NCBI RefSeq assembly: GCF_042453785.1 | Contig: NC_091665.1 | Coordinates: 985,001-1,049,000, forward strand | Reading direction: 5' to 3' | Source: Malus domestica | Taxonomy: Eukaryota > Streptophyta > Magnoliopsida > Rosales > Rosaceae | DNA length: 64,000 bases | Shown here: piece by piece, positions 1 through 11,219 of the stretch | Layout: each line of letters begins with the position of its first letter | Numbering within the stretch: position 1 is the stretch's first letter | Translations under genes and position numbers: made by a program | The notes under the pieces: model-generated | What the model was told of the DNA's origin: nothing | The model's database searches: none | What the model saw: the letters and a program-made list of their open reading frames with translations, nothing else

Positions 1-258
1 TTGATTCTCCTTTGCACTTCTTGTCTTGCCACGCCGTTGGGTCAATGTTTGATCCTCCAAAGCTTACAGCCTTTTTCACAAAAGATCACACAAAGGTAGT
101 CAATCCAATTCTTAAAATTAAGGATATATATATTATATATGCAGTTGATTATTTGATTATATAGATATAGATATAGCATTATACTAGAAAACTTCCTGCA
201 CTCTGTTGTGGGTTTTGAAACTATAATGTAGGACAAGCATAAATTATTTCGACAAAAT

Positions 259-1286
259 TATTAATAGATGTATGGTGGAGATTGGTTTATGATCGAATCG
301 TGGAGATTGGTCTAGTAAGAGTTTGTTAGAAGGTTAGAGTTTTACTTTGTAGGCTAGTATAAATTGTAAATTCTCTCTCATTTTCTGTAATTTGTTCAAC
401 TATCAAATACAAGCTTCGATTTCCTTCTAAACCTTCATCTTCTTCTTCTCTGTAATTTTGATAGTTTCATGCCTCATCCACTGTAGTTAACATGGTAGGT
501 TCAGGCCCGTGCAAGCCAAGGAGCTTGTCACCAAGAAGGAAACAAGCCATGACTCTTAACATAGAGCCGGCCACTGAGTTCCATTGAAAACAAGTTTGGA
601 CTCCATTGGAGCCGACCTTTGAGTTTCAATTACCGATATGTGGATCTCCACGTGTGAACCACTAAATGGGGTTACACGTGAGGGGGAGTCCCACATCAGT
701 GGGTGCAAAAGAAACCAAGGGGGGTTTAAATAGGATTACCCCACTCTAACTAATACTATTAAGACCTTTTGTGATAATACCCTACACCTGACGGATTGGG
801 CAGGTGATAAAGTTGGGGACAGTATTGGTGTCGTTAGAGTGGGGCGGGCCCGGCGATCCAAAAATCCAACATGGTATCTAAGCAGAAGAGTCATATATTG
901 GAGTCTGAACCGGGTGCAGGGCAGACCACTTTGGAGATTGCAAAGATCAATAAGAAGCAGATGTCTCAAATTGTAGTACTCAATAATTTATCTCATACTC
1001 ACTTTGCTACAATCTCAAACTGGGATACCCCAGTTGAGATTGGGGGGGAGTATTAATAGATGTATGGTGGAGATTGGTTTATGATTGAATGGTGGAGATT
1101 GGTCTAGTAAGAGTTTGTTAGAAGGTTAGAGTTAGTTACTTTGTAGGCTAGTATAAATTGCAAAATCTCTCTCATTTTATGTAATTTGTTCAACTATCAA
1201 ATACAAGTTTTGATTTCCTTCTAAACCTTCATCTTCTTCTTCTCTGTAATTTCGATAGTTTCATGCCTCTTCCAATGTAGTTAACA
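259..1286 (+). mobile_element. TRIM-like miniature LTR retrotransposon
   Basis: Two direct repeats of 234 and 236 bp (259-492 and 1051-1286) enclose only 558 bp. Both repeats end in TTAACA and start TATTAA, the expected TGTTAA inverted terminus with one G-to-A change. A purine tract (TTGGGGGGGAG, 1040-1050) lies directly before the right LTR, and a weak primer-site-like sequence starting TGGTAGG follows the left LTR at 493. Flanks AAAAT and AAAAA are a near-match 5-bp target duplication. There is no gag or pol, so it depends on other elements. The interior holds a second PPT-LTR-PBS-like module (see findings). Orientation is set by the purine tract. Confidence 0.8.
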
Positions 1287-3044
1287 AAAAAGACACACAA
1301 ATTGTTGATGATGGCATGTTTTAACGAATCATATTCAAACGCTGCCCTAGAATAGGATTTGAAAGTGCATTGAAGACGTCATAGAGTATGGAACCATCAC
1401 AAAAATTGCACCATTCCAAAACTTGAAGACAATCCATGGGAAAATAGAACTACAAAAATAATCACAACATTGTAGAGTATGAGTTCAAATGTAAAACCAG
1501 AACCATAAATAGACATTGCATTGTAAAGTCTGACTCCAAATGTAAAAGCATAACCAGAAACAGTGATTGCAAGGCAGAGTCTAAATCCAAATGTAGAAGA
1601 TAAACGAGAAACGAACACTGTAATGTAGCGTCTGAATCCAAATGTAAAAACAAAATAAAAAACAGAACTAGGAGACAAACGTACTGCAACGTAATATCTG
1701 AATTCACAAAGTCATGCGAGGTGTGAAGTGTAGGAGACGTGTAAGTGGTGCATGAGATTGACCTGATTCGAAATCAAAGGATTTGCACGCTAGCAGCTGT
1801 AGTGGCATGAATTAGTAAATTTTGTTAGATTGACATGTTATAGTGTACCTTAAAGTCTCATTGAAATTTGATTAATATATTGTCAATATCATAACATTAT
1901 ATTAATTTTATAAAAAAAAAAAAAAAAAACTTTAGAAAATAGCCTAGGCAACAAGACCAAAGAGTAGATGATGATCAAAGACAAAGTAGATGAAATGGAT
2001 GAATCTTGAGAGAAACGGAGCCATATGCATTTAGCAAATTATTCATGTCATGCAAGTGGCATACTATAATTAACTAGCTAAGCCTAAGCCTACATTCGTG
2101 GTTGGTCTCATGCATGGGTTGACAACATTGTACGTCAAAGAAAATAAAATCCTCAGATTAAACAGCTTAAGATGATAAGTAGAGAGTAGTCCCGAACAGA
2201 AAGGATAATAAATAAATCAAATCACAATAAAACAGAAAGGAAGAGTGCAGTTCAATCAAGTGGCTTGTTAATCTGAAGCCCTTGAAGTTGAAGGTCATCC
2301 CCCTACATACATCATACATGTGCGATCGAGCTCTAGCCTCGAGCTATGGCGACTGCATCTCCAACTGTTTGATATTAAGATTTAAGACCAAACCCAAAAC
2401 CATTAAACCTAATATGAATATTGCCAATAATGCATATAATATTGCAGCCGTCCAAATAAATGTGAAAATCCCAAGAAGGCTTAGTAGTTGGTTTTCCAAG
2501 CATTGCTTTGGAAACAATCAAGTATCCCATAGTTATATATTGCTTCTTATTTTCTTGGGATCGTTTATTGCTTTAAATATATAGTTCCTTTAAACTAACT
2601 AGAAAACTAGTTAACAAGAGCTACTCCAGAGTCACAATGGAGCACGTGGATTGTATATGATCATTAAGGATCAAACTTCAAATTTGATGGGGCTCATTGG
2701 CTTAAGTCTCGATTTAATTACTTAACACTTTCTGTATGTGCTTACTTGAAAATGGAGGAAATCATATGAATCGACATGAGTAGGAATGTGGAACAGAAAT
2801 GAGTATGGGTTGCACGACATCCCATTACAGGGTGGAAAATGCTTGTATGGACACTACATTGCATCCTCTCTAATAAAAGTTAGACCTAATTATATTGGTG
2901 AGTCTTAAATCTATTAGAGAAAGAGTATGTACAGTATAGGTCTTCCTAACATATCATATGTTTGATTGATAAGTGAAGCAGGTGATTAAGAATGATGAAT
3001 GTTGATGGAAAGTTTGGTACAGATAATCAAGGCTTGATAAAGAT
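1287..3044. other. Intergenic stretch with a 51-bp tandem repeat
   Basis: No gene is supported here. From about 1468 to 1740 a 51-bp unit recurs about four times (starts near 1468, 1519, 1570 and 1621, then a more divergent copy near 1687). Because 51 is a multiple of three, the minus strand stays open and shows two overlapping leucine-rich reading frames, which I read as a repeat artefact. A 100-codon frame at 2282-2584 has no recognisable domain, splice context or composition that supports it. Confidence 0.6.
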
Positions 3045-4080
3045 TTGGTGGAGTACTCTATTGAGAAACAGACTGATAGGGAATTTACCACCTGCAAAAG
3101 TATGGATAAAAACACTTTAAAATACTAGCAAGAGTACAAGGTTATCATAGTATAGCAACTCAAGCAAGGTCGATCTCCACAGGCATTGAATGAATAATTT
3201 ATGTTAAAACCAAATCTTAATTAATTATTTGAAACAAAATTTCAAAGAGGTTGATTTTATGATCTAAAATATTGAAAACGAATTTAATTAAAAACAATTA
3301 AATAAATTGGGAAAATAAATAAAACAAAAGAAAATAGTTTTGAAAATAAATTTGAGCACTAGGGTTCCGCCGTCACCTTAACAATCCTACGTAATTCTTC
3401 CAATTACTTATGAATTACACATGTATATTTTGAAGGTTAGGTTTTCCTAAAGTATATCCTACTTGGAACCTCCAACATAGAACGTATATCTAACATGCAA
3501 CCCGTCTGTCGCGTCCAGATCGAATGTGAACAAGCAAGACTCATTAAGTTTTGTGAAATCCTTTTGAAAAATCATACAACCCTTAACACGTGTCGTCCAT
3601 CCTAAGAAGTTACACAAATTAACCACAAGAAGCCAGCGCCAATTTCAGGGACAGCCCTCCGCCAAAATTACATCAAATTAGTTTTCTAAATAACCTAATG
3701 GTGGCCAATCATCAAGACAATTAAATAGTTTAAAGCACAGTGATTAATAATTCAAAACTTGCATGCATAATATCATAAGCAAATTGAAAATTGTTGATGC
3801 ACAAAATCAGTGAGGACTTTGGTACAACAGAAAGTGTTAAGTTTGTGACCTTCGCTAGATTGCTTCGGTCACTAGTATGGATAAGTATGTAAATGGATAG
3901 AGATAGGGAAGCAAACACAAGATGTACATGGTTCACCCAGATTGGCTACGTCCACGGAGTGGAGGAGTTCTCATTAATTGTGAAGGGTTTACACAAGTAC
4001 ATAGGTTCAAGCTCTCCTTTAGTGAGTACAAGTGAATGATTTAGTACAAATAGCATTAGGAAATATTGTGAGAGAATGAT

Positions 4081-4225
4081 CTCTATTTATAGAAGAGAGT
4101 TTCTAGTTTCATTCTGACATTGACATGTGTCGTGTTGTGATTGGCTTCTGATGTTGACACGTGTCGCGCTATGATTGGTTTTTTATGTCGACACGTGTCG
4201 CGCTGTGATTGGCCTCCTAGTTGGA
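4081..4225 (-). promoter_or_regulatory. LTR promoter with three G-box/CCAAT repeat units
   Basis: In LTR sense (minus strand), three imperfect repeats of about 38 bp each carry ACACGTGT (a G-box core) or a one-base variant, followed by CCAATCA. They sit just upstream of a TATA motif, TCTATAAATAGAG (plus 4083-4096). The same arrangement recurs at 7790-7910, 17420-17500 and 51110-51240, so it belongs to the family and not to one copy. G-boxes and CCAAT boxes bind bZIP/bHLH and NF-Y factors in plants; activity here is inference. Confidence 0.55.
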
Positions 4226-5454
4226 GGGAAACTCTTCTGGGTCCTTGACGGTATAACGTTGACCGGTGCTCAGTAGTTTCGAGATTGGTCAAGTATGGTA
4301 CAAACAGTGCTCCTCTAAGTTCCCGAGTGAGGGAAGCTCCTCGGTTAAGGACTTGCAAGATCCAAGCCATTGAGTAATCACAAAACTTCTAAGTACCGCA
4401 GTGTGGTATCATTTTCACTTGCCTTATCTGTCTCATACGTAGATGTGGCATCTTCTCTGGAAGTACTTTTCCTCCATCCAGGGGTGGTATCTTTAACCGA
4501 TGAAGATGCACAAGGTAATGTATCAATTTCACTTGAAGCTTACTTGTAGTTTCGGGCTTGGTCAAGTGCGATACAAAACCCTATAGTAAGAGTCCCCAAG
4601 TCGCCGAGCTAGGAGATTTGCCGAAAGAGGTAACAGACAAGGTAAGCAATCAGACTTCCAAGCAAGCAACCTGGATCGGAGGTTCGATTTCGGCTTCTGG
4701 TTGATTGTTCTCCTTCTCCTTGTGTTGTAAACAGCAACAAGGATAAGGAGAAGCAAATGGAGAAGAGATGATATAAGATACTTTTGCTTTTGAAGAAGTA
4801 ACTTTCCATAGGCTTATTCTTGAACTGGGCTGGAGGGTTTTCTGGTTTCCTCCAGAGTATAAGGCCGACTCAAGAACTTGAGGGTCAAAACAAGTTCATC
4901 AAATCAAGAGTGCGTTCGACCTTGATGATATGGGATACTTTTACTGTTGACGAAGTAATAGATGAATCGGCATGTGTTCTGTTGCGCTTGTCTCCACATG
5001 CTTCCTTGTATCCTTCTCACTTGCCCTATTTGTTCCTCAGGCAGATGTGGTATCTTTTCTGGAAGCATAAGATGTTGAAGATGAGTACTCGAGAGTAATG
5101 CCAGGTAAGTAATCAAACAATGGGTTCCAGGCAATCAGTTCCTGATTGTAAGTTTGATTCCAAGTGCTGACTGATTGCTCTCTTTCTCCTTGTCTTGCAG
5201 GTAAGAACAAGGGCAAAGGAAAAGACAGGGAAAAAGCATGATATGGGATACTCTTGCTTTTGACCTTGATGATATGAGATACTTTTGCTCTGGTGTGGCT
5301 GGTTTGCATAGGTATTATTGGAGGGAAGAAAGCTGAGTATTTCGAGAGGTTTCGTTAGGAGTGCCCTCTCAGATATGAGGAAGGGTTGAGCATTTTTACA
5401 GGTCTGCCTGTCCGTGGAGGATGGAGGTCGACATATATAGGAGTCTCCCTAACA

Positions 5455-6225
5455 ACAAGTAGTAATGTTATTCCTTTACCCTTCTTGGTCGTAGCAACGT
5501 AGTGGGAGCTGCAAGCTTCACGTGTTTTAACTTTGTCAGGGTACTTTGAAAAAGTGGTATGTGGTATCTGGAAAGCTAATGTTGCGTGTGAAGATTGCAG
5601 ACAAGCTTTATCCAAGGAAATCTGGCTCTCAAAGTTTGGAGAGCGATGCCTCTTCGATTTTCGAACAAGCAATCCTGTCGGGGATTTGGCTCTCGAGATT
5701 CGGAGTGCGGTGCCTCTTCGAGATTTTTAAGAAAGCAATCCTGTTGGGAGTCTAGCTCTTGAGATTCGGATAGCGGTGCCTCTTCGATTTTTGAGAAAGT
5801 AATCCTGTTAGGAGTCTGGCTCTCGAGATTCGGAGGGCGGTGCCTCTTCGATTTTTGAGCAAGTAATAATGCTATTCCTTTACCCTTCTTGGTCATAGCA
5901 ATGTAGTGGCAGCTGCAAGCTTCACATGTTTTAACTTTGTCAGAGCGCTTTGAAAAAGTGGTATGTGGTATCTGGAAAGCTGATGTTGCGTGTGAAGATT
6001 GCAGACAAGCTTTATCCAAAGAAATCTGGCTCTCGAAGTTCGGAGAGCGGTGCCTCTTCGGTTTTTGAACAAGCAATCCTATCGGGGATCTGGCTCTCGA
6101 GATTCGGAGAGCGGTGCCTCTTTGATTTTTGAGAAAGCAATCCTGTTGGGAGTCTGGCTCTTGAGATTCGGAGAGCGGTGCCTCTTCAATTTTTGAGAAA
6201 GTAATCCTGTTGAGAGTCTTTTCTC
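5455..6225 (+). repeat. Duplicated 405-bp block containing ~62-bp tandem units
   Basis: The block from about 5455 is repeated from about 5863, with matching stretches such as the CCTTTACCCTTCTTGGTC segment. Inside each block a unit of about 60-64 bp with the core GCGGTGCCTCTTCGATTTTT recurs three or four times. Stops are rare in several frames across the repeats, which creates long reading frames on both strands (for example 5576-6313 minus) with no protein logic. The inverted counterpart lies in copy 2 at about 16020-16320. It forms the upstream region of the antisense coding unit. Confidence 0.7.
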
Positions 6226-6536
6226 GAATGTGAGTAAAGGTTGGGCATTTTTGCCAGTCTGCCCTGCCACGGAGCACGGAGGTTGACACACATTGGGACT
6301 TTCTAGTTATCAAGCAGTGGTGCTGTTCCTTTACCCTTGTGGGTAATAGTAGGGTAGCTGGACCTTCAAAATTTATGTGTCTAAACTTTGTTAGAGATCT
6401 TTGGCAAAGTTATCTGTGGTACCCGAGGAGCTGATGTTGCGTGTGGAAAGTGGTGCCTCTTCGAAATCCGAAGAGTGGTGCCTCTTCGATTTTTGAACCA
6501 ACGGCCCTGTTGCCCTTTCTTTTATAAGGGCATCAA

Positions 6537-7256
6537 TTGTGTGCAAAGAGTACATTCAGAGAGTTATTGCTTGTAGGAATTTTCCCCTTACTTCAGATAT
6601 TTATTGCACCTCATTTCTCCTTCATCATTGGCCCCCATCCTTCTCAAGACAACATATGGCGCCCATCTTTCTTATCCTCTACTGGTCCTCTTACCGTTAG
6701 GGACTCTGTGATGAAGAATGATATGATCGCTGCGGTGGTGGCCAGGAACCTTCTCACTCCCAAAGATAACAGACTACTTTCCAAACGGTCTGATGAGTTG
6801 GCTATTAAGGATTCTCTGGCTCTCAGTGTTCAATGTGCAGGTTCTGTGTCTAATATGGTCCAACGGCTATTTGCTCGAACCCGCCAAGTTGAATCATTGG
6901 CGGCTGAAGTGATAAGTCTCAAATAGGAGATCAGAGAGCTCAAGCATGAGAATAAACAGTTGCACAAGCTCGCACATGACTATGCTACAAACATGAAGAT
7001 GAAGCTTGACCAGCTGCAAGAATCTGATGGTCAGATTTTACTTGATCATCAGAGGTTTGTGGGTTTGTTCCAAATGCATTTATTGCCTTCGTCTTCTGGG
7101 GTTGTACCGCGTAATGAAGCTCCAAATGATCAACCTTCGGCGCCTCCTCCTTCTGGGGTTCTACCTAGTACTGATGCTCCGAATAATCACCCTCTGGTGC
7201 CTCCTCTTTCTGGGGCTCTGCCGACTGCTGAGACTTCTCCTGAGCAACCTTTGTGA
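6537..7256 (+). pseudogene. Antisense coiled-coil / proline-rich ORF of LARD copy 1
   Basis: One frame codes a protein of about 230-240 residues, broken by a single stop (TAG at 6924-6926, replacing the CAG kept in copy 2). Recognisable parts, in order, are a start-proximal segment with DNIWRPSFLSSTGPLTV, a heptad-like coiled coil (LAAEV...LKHENKQLHKLAHDY), a QRFVGLFQ-type segment and three proline-rich repeats of about 18 residues near the C-terminus. It runs opposite to the LTR promoter. A TATA motif (TTTTATAAGGGC) lies near 6520-6540, but the start is uncertain because copy 2 has an extra N-terminus. I do not recognise a function, and none of the retroelement enzymes match. The homologous frame in copy 2 shows it is an element-borne gene. 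Confidence 0.6.
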
Positions 7257-9249
7257 AGGCTCCCTCCCTCTTGTTTATTTATTTTGATTCATGTATATGT
7301 ACATATTTGTAACTTATCGGAGATATCAATAAACAAGCTTTGCTCCATTTTAACGTATTGTATTAAATACACCAAAGCCTTCTTCACTAAGTTCTTTGAA
7401 TTTTTCCTTTTGTTGAAGCTTGTATGTTAAAGCTTTGTGAGTGAAGCATGTAGGTTGAGGTAGTGCTCCCTTAATTTCCCGAGTGAGGAAAACTTCTCGT
7501 TTGGAGACTTGAAAAATCCAAGTCACTGAGTGGTCGTGAGACTTCCGAGTATCAAGGTGCAGTAGCATATGGTAGGAGTCCCCCAAGTCTCCGATTGAGG
7601 GAGTTCACGAATGAGGCATTTCCTTTCTAAGTGGTAGCCCAAAACTCCTTCTTCATATATATTTGTTACGAAAGTTGTTAGACCCAAAGAAAATGAGGCC
7701 TAGACAATTTTTTTTTTTTTTCGAATGATCTAGTACAAATGAGTACAAATGACATTAGGAAATATTGTGAGAGAATGATCTCTATTTATAGAAGAGAGTT
7801 TCTAGTTTCATTCTGACATTGACATGTGTCGTGTTGTGATTGGCTTCTGATGTTGACACGTGTCGCGTTATAATTGGCTTCTGATGTCGACACGTGTCAC
7901 ACTGTGATTGGTCTCCTGGTTGGAGGGAAACTCTTCTGGGTCCTTGACGGTATAACGTTGACCGGTGCTCAGTAGTTTCGAGATTGGTCAAGTATGGTAC
8001 AAACAAAAATAAACTACATATTCTTGCTAAGGCTCATGGTCTCGTCCTAGCAAACGAAACTAGTTATGAACAATCATAAAATAAAATATTATTAAAAATG
8101 TGGATAGAAAACACCTTGAAAATAAACTTGAACTCAAAAGCTCTCTAAAGTGTGCGTATGTTCTCCCCCTTTTTTCTCCCCGTTAACATAATGGCTAAAT
8201 ATCTTATTTATACTAATACAAAATAAAATCCTAAAATGTCTTAGAATAAAACTAGGAAACATAATAAATAATAAAACAGAAAATAAAAGGTTTCCTATTT
8301 AAACTAAAATTCGGAATTATCAGAAAATTAGTCTTTTAACTGACCAAATCAACTCCGATTTGGTCCTAAAAGGTCTCTTTTGAAAGCTATAGAAGTCCGC
8401 TACAAATCCTCAGAATGAATATTCCTCAAAATATGCCGTCTTGACCTTCAAAATACCCAAACGTCCAGGAACGTCAATCTGGGAAAGCTGCACGCTGGGC
8501 CTTTATTTTTTCGCCACTATCAAACGGCTTGGTAGAAAAATCTGGAATTTTGACACAATCATTATGAAAGGCACATGAACATCCTCCAATTGGAATCACT
8601 CCAAAATTGATCCGTTTGATCACTTTCTGCTCCAGAGGAAGTCGAATATCCTACATTGAGAATACATAACAAAGTATCAAAATTACCAAAATAACCAATA
8701 AATTAATATTAAGATTATGGTAAAATATATAGTATAATATTGACTCATCACAGACCTTCTTTATGTTCCTAAACACCAATGATACAAACAGGTCGCCAAT
8801 TGTAGTTGTATTGCCTCTAATGATAAAAAGAGACATGCTAATTATGTCTCTATAAACAAGATAGAGACAGTTCCACATATGTAGCTATGTAATGAGTTGA
8901 ATGGATTAACTGATAGATCAAATTAAGGACAGTTAACAAATATATACCACATATGTACCTCTATACGTACATCGAACCGAAGCTAAGAGTTTTATTTCTG
9001 AAAATAATGCTCCTTTAAACTTCAATTGGTAACCAGATCTCTACATACCACATGAAGGTGTGACCCAAAATGCCGCATATTGTAACAAAAGGCAGAAGAG
9101 TAAGGTTATCTTGGACAGTTCGAACTATGAATTACTTAGTCTCTTATCCATCACGCAACTCGCGTTCAGCATTGGGCTAACCCCAGTAGCTTGAAAGGTA
9201 ATCTTTTTGCTTTTAAGTACTATGAAACAAAAAAAGAAAAATTAGTATC

Positions 9250-9594
9250 TGGTCCCTAGTTACTAATGTTTATTGACTGAGATCTTATTAGTTTTCAAAT
9301 TTTAATTGAAATCCCTATCATTAATGTGATAATGAATTTACATGTTAATTACATAATTTTTTAAAATAAAAATTAGTAATTGATTTAGGGTTTTAATACT
9401 CACACTTCTATTAAACTCCTAATTAATTTTCGATTCAAACATTTCCAAAAAAAATAATAATAATACACATTTCAATTTTTAATTTTTAATTTAAAAACTA
9501 TAGTAACTTACATTATTATATTAATGTCAAGGAATTCGATCAAAATCTAAAAATAGATAAAGTTTCAATAAAAGAATATTGATAGTTAGGGACC
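9250..9594. mobile_element. Possible MITE
   Basis: The ends are imperfect inverted repeats of about 16 bp: TGGTCCCTAGTTACTAAT on the left and, on the minus strand from the right, TGGTCCCTAACTATCAAT. The 345-bp interior is AT-rich and non-coding. No convincing target duplication is seen, so the superfamily is open. It lies about 470 bp upstream of the NAC start codon. Confidence 0.4.
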
Positions 9595-10067
9595 ACATCC
9601 AAAGTGTCCCAACAAAAAATTAATACAAAGTAAAAACTCCAAAGGTGCATGGCGCTGTTATTGATGAGTAAATTGGAGAGAGTGTAACCACTCTCCAAGT
9701 TAAGCAGGTGAAGAAGATCGCACGAAGTGTAAATTATAGCGAAAAAGCCATCCTAGTCGTCTCATTCCGTAGACTTGAGTTTTACGATAGCTTTAACCAT
9801 CTCCGTCGGCGTCGTCACCGGCCGTCAACCATTTCCCATAAATCATAGCCCCCGTTGACAATTAGAATGATATTTAAGCCCCATGACAACATCCCCACGT
9901 AAAATTTGATTCATTGTTCAAACTCAAAACACAGAGAGAGAGAGAGAGAAGGGCTAAACCTCTATAGCACTATAGAGCTAGCAAACTTGATTGTTTAGTG
10001 CAAATATCTATTTTACATTGAGATTGAGTCGTATATATATATTTGAGATTGGTATAAGTGAAGATTG
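9595..10067 (+). promoter_or_regulatory. NAC gene upstream region and 5' leader
   Basis: This stretch holds the proximal promoter and leader of the NAC gene. An AGAG microsatellite (9931-9949) is typical of a plant 5' UTR. An AT-rich TATA-like element (GATATTTAAG) lies near 9868-9880, about 190 bp before the ATG and about 55 bp before the AG repeat. A second TATATATAT stretch at 10032-10042 is too close to the start codon to be the main promoter. Confidence 0.4.
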
Positions 10068-11169
10068 ATGGCTAATTCATCGAGTGGTGGTGTGCCTCCG
10101 GGATTCCGATTCCACCCCACGGACGAAGAGTTGCTTCACTATTATTTGAAGAAGAAGGTGTCCTTTCAGAAGTTTGACATGGAGGTCATTAGAGAGGTGG
10201 ACTTGAATAAGATGGAACCTTGGGACTTGCAAGGTATGAAAACTTTTTTATGTTTTTGCAATTATATTAATTCTACTTTGAGCTCAATTACGATCTAGTT
10301 AATTTGCTCAAGAGCTTCGTTTCTAATTAATAAGCTGGCCGGAAACACCCAATAAGCTTCGCTTCTAGTTAATTGAGATTAATATATTCAACTTTGAACT
10401 TTGTTAATGTTTTTCTTCAAGATTGTCTTTACTCGATCTTAATTGGTTTCGGTTAAGATTTTTTTTAAGTAATTGTAGCTGGAGTAGAAAAAATTTGATA
10501 CAAAGAGGAGAAAAAAAAAACGTTTAAAAGATTTGAAGTTTCTCAATTTATGCAATTCCATGAAAAGTAAAAGGGTATGCTAGAAAGATCAAATTCTTAA
10601 ACCAAATTTTGTAAATTGAATGATGTGATTGTTAATAATTGGATTATTACTTAACTGTTGACTAGCGCGTTTATTTTCTATTGGTGACACATTATTTAAC
10701 TTGCAAATTTGTTTTAAAAAAAGTATGTTAGGAAGACTAAATTATATCAATATTGGTTGAGTCTTGAATAATATGCAGCGCGCACGACTTAACAATTAGA
10801 TTCAAAGAATGGTTTGGTTGAACAATTTATATATGAATATAAACCAAGGAATATTAACAAATGCATCATATAACTTAACACTCAAGAGCGGGAATTTACA
10901 CGTTAAAAAGTTGATGGAATTAGTAAACAAAAATATTATTTATACCATTATTTATTTGTACTATCTATATTCCATATATGTTGATGAGTCTTACCTCTAA
11001 TAGTGAGATAATACACATAATGGTATAAATAGATCGTAAGTATAGCATTTCTTGTAAACAAATAATTAGCTGGTCTTCCTTGTAGATACGGCTTTCTCAG
11101 GCAGTCAAGTCAACCGGTTGCCCAGGACATGCACATTTTGAAATTAATTTTTAACTTAATGACACACAC

Positions 11170-11219
<50 letters not shown>

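Larger units (their letters stand above)
3792..8005 (-). mobile_element. Non-autonomous large LTR element (LARD-like), copy 1
   Basis: A 515-bp LTR (3792-4306, minus orientation, TGTTTGTACC to GCATCAACA) lies at one end and a 3'-truncated copy of it (7722-8005) at the other, and the whole is flanked by AAAAT. The 515-bp LTR matches the one at 51011-51525, where a TTTGGCGCCGTCTGTG primer site follows and proves the orientation. No gag, protease, integrase or reverse transcriptase is present. The interior holds a plus-strand (antisense) coding unit at 6537-7256 and a 60-bp repeat region. Segments at 4307-4640 match the LTR start of copy 2 (17220-17420), so the element is a mosaic of two related LTR types. 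Confidence 0.75.
3045..8757 (-). mobile_element. Old AT-rich repeat interrupted by a nested LTR element
   Basis: The blocks 3045-3791 and 8006-8757 are gene-free, AT-rich and similar in character. They are separated by an inserted 4.2 kb element with a clean 5-bp target duplication (AAAAT at 3787-3791 and 8006-8010). Joined, they give one continuous AT-rich repeat that I think is a fragment of a retroelement, but no coding domain is left and neither outer border can be fixed. Strand is a guess. The part left of the insertion includes a long A-rich tract and the part right of it a T/C-rich tract near 8160-8180. Confidence 0.35.

Noticed and set aside
1397..1707. Two overlapping leucine-rich minus-strand frames
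   Set aside because: They are a 51-bp tandem repeat read through; unit length divisible by three keeps frames open without coding selection.
2025..2120. Weak similarity to 28612-28690 (ATTCATGTCATGCA, AAGCC)
   Set aside because: Too short and diverged by eye to claim a shared repeat; an alignment would be needed.
2282..2584. 100-codon plus frame
   Set aside because: No domain, no homologue I recognise, no promoter or splice context; isolated in AT-rich spacer.
5355..6313. Long minus-strand frames (105 and 245 codons) with RRGTALRISRAR-like repeats
   Set aside because: They are the ~60-bp repeats of the LARD element read in a stop-poor frame; the same repeats give open frames on the plus strand too.
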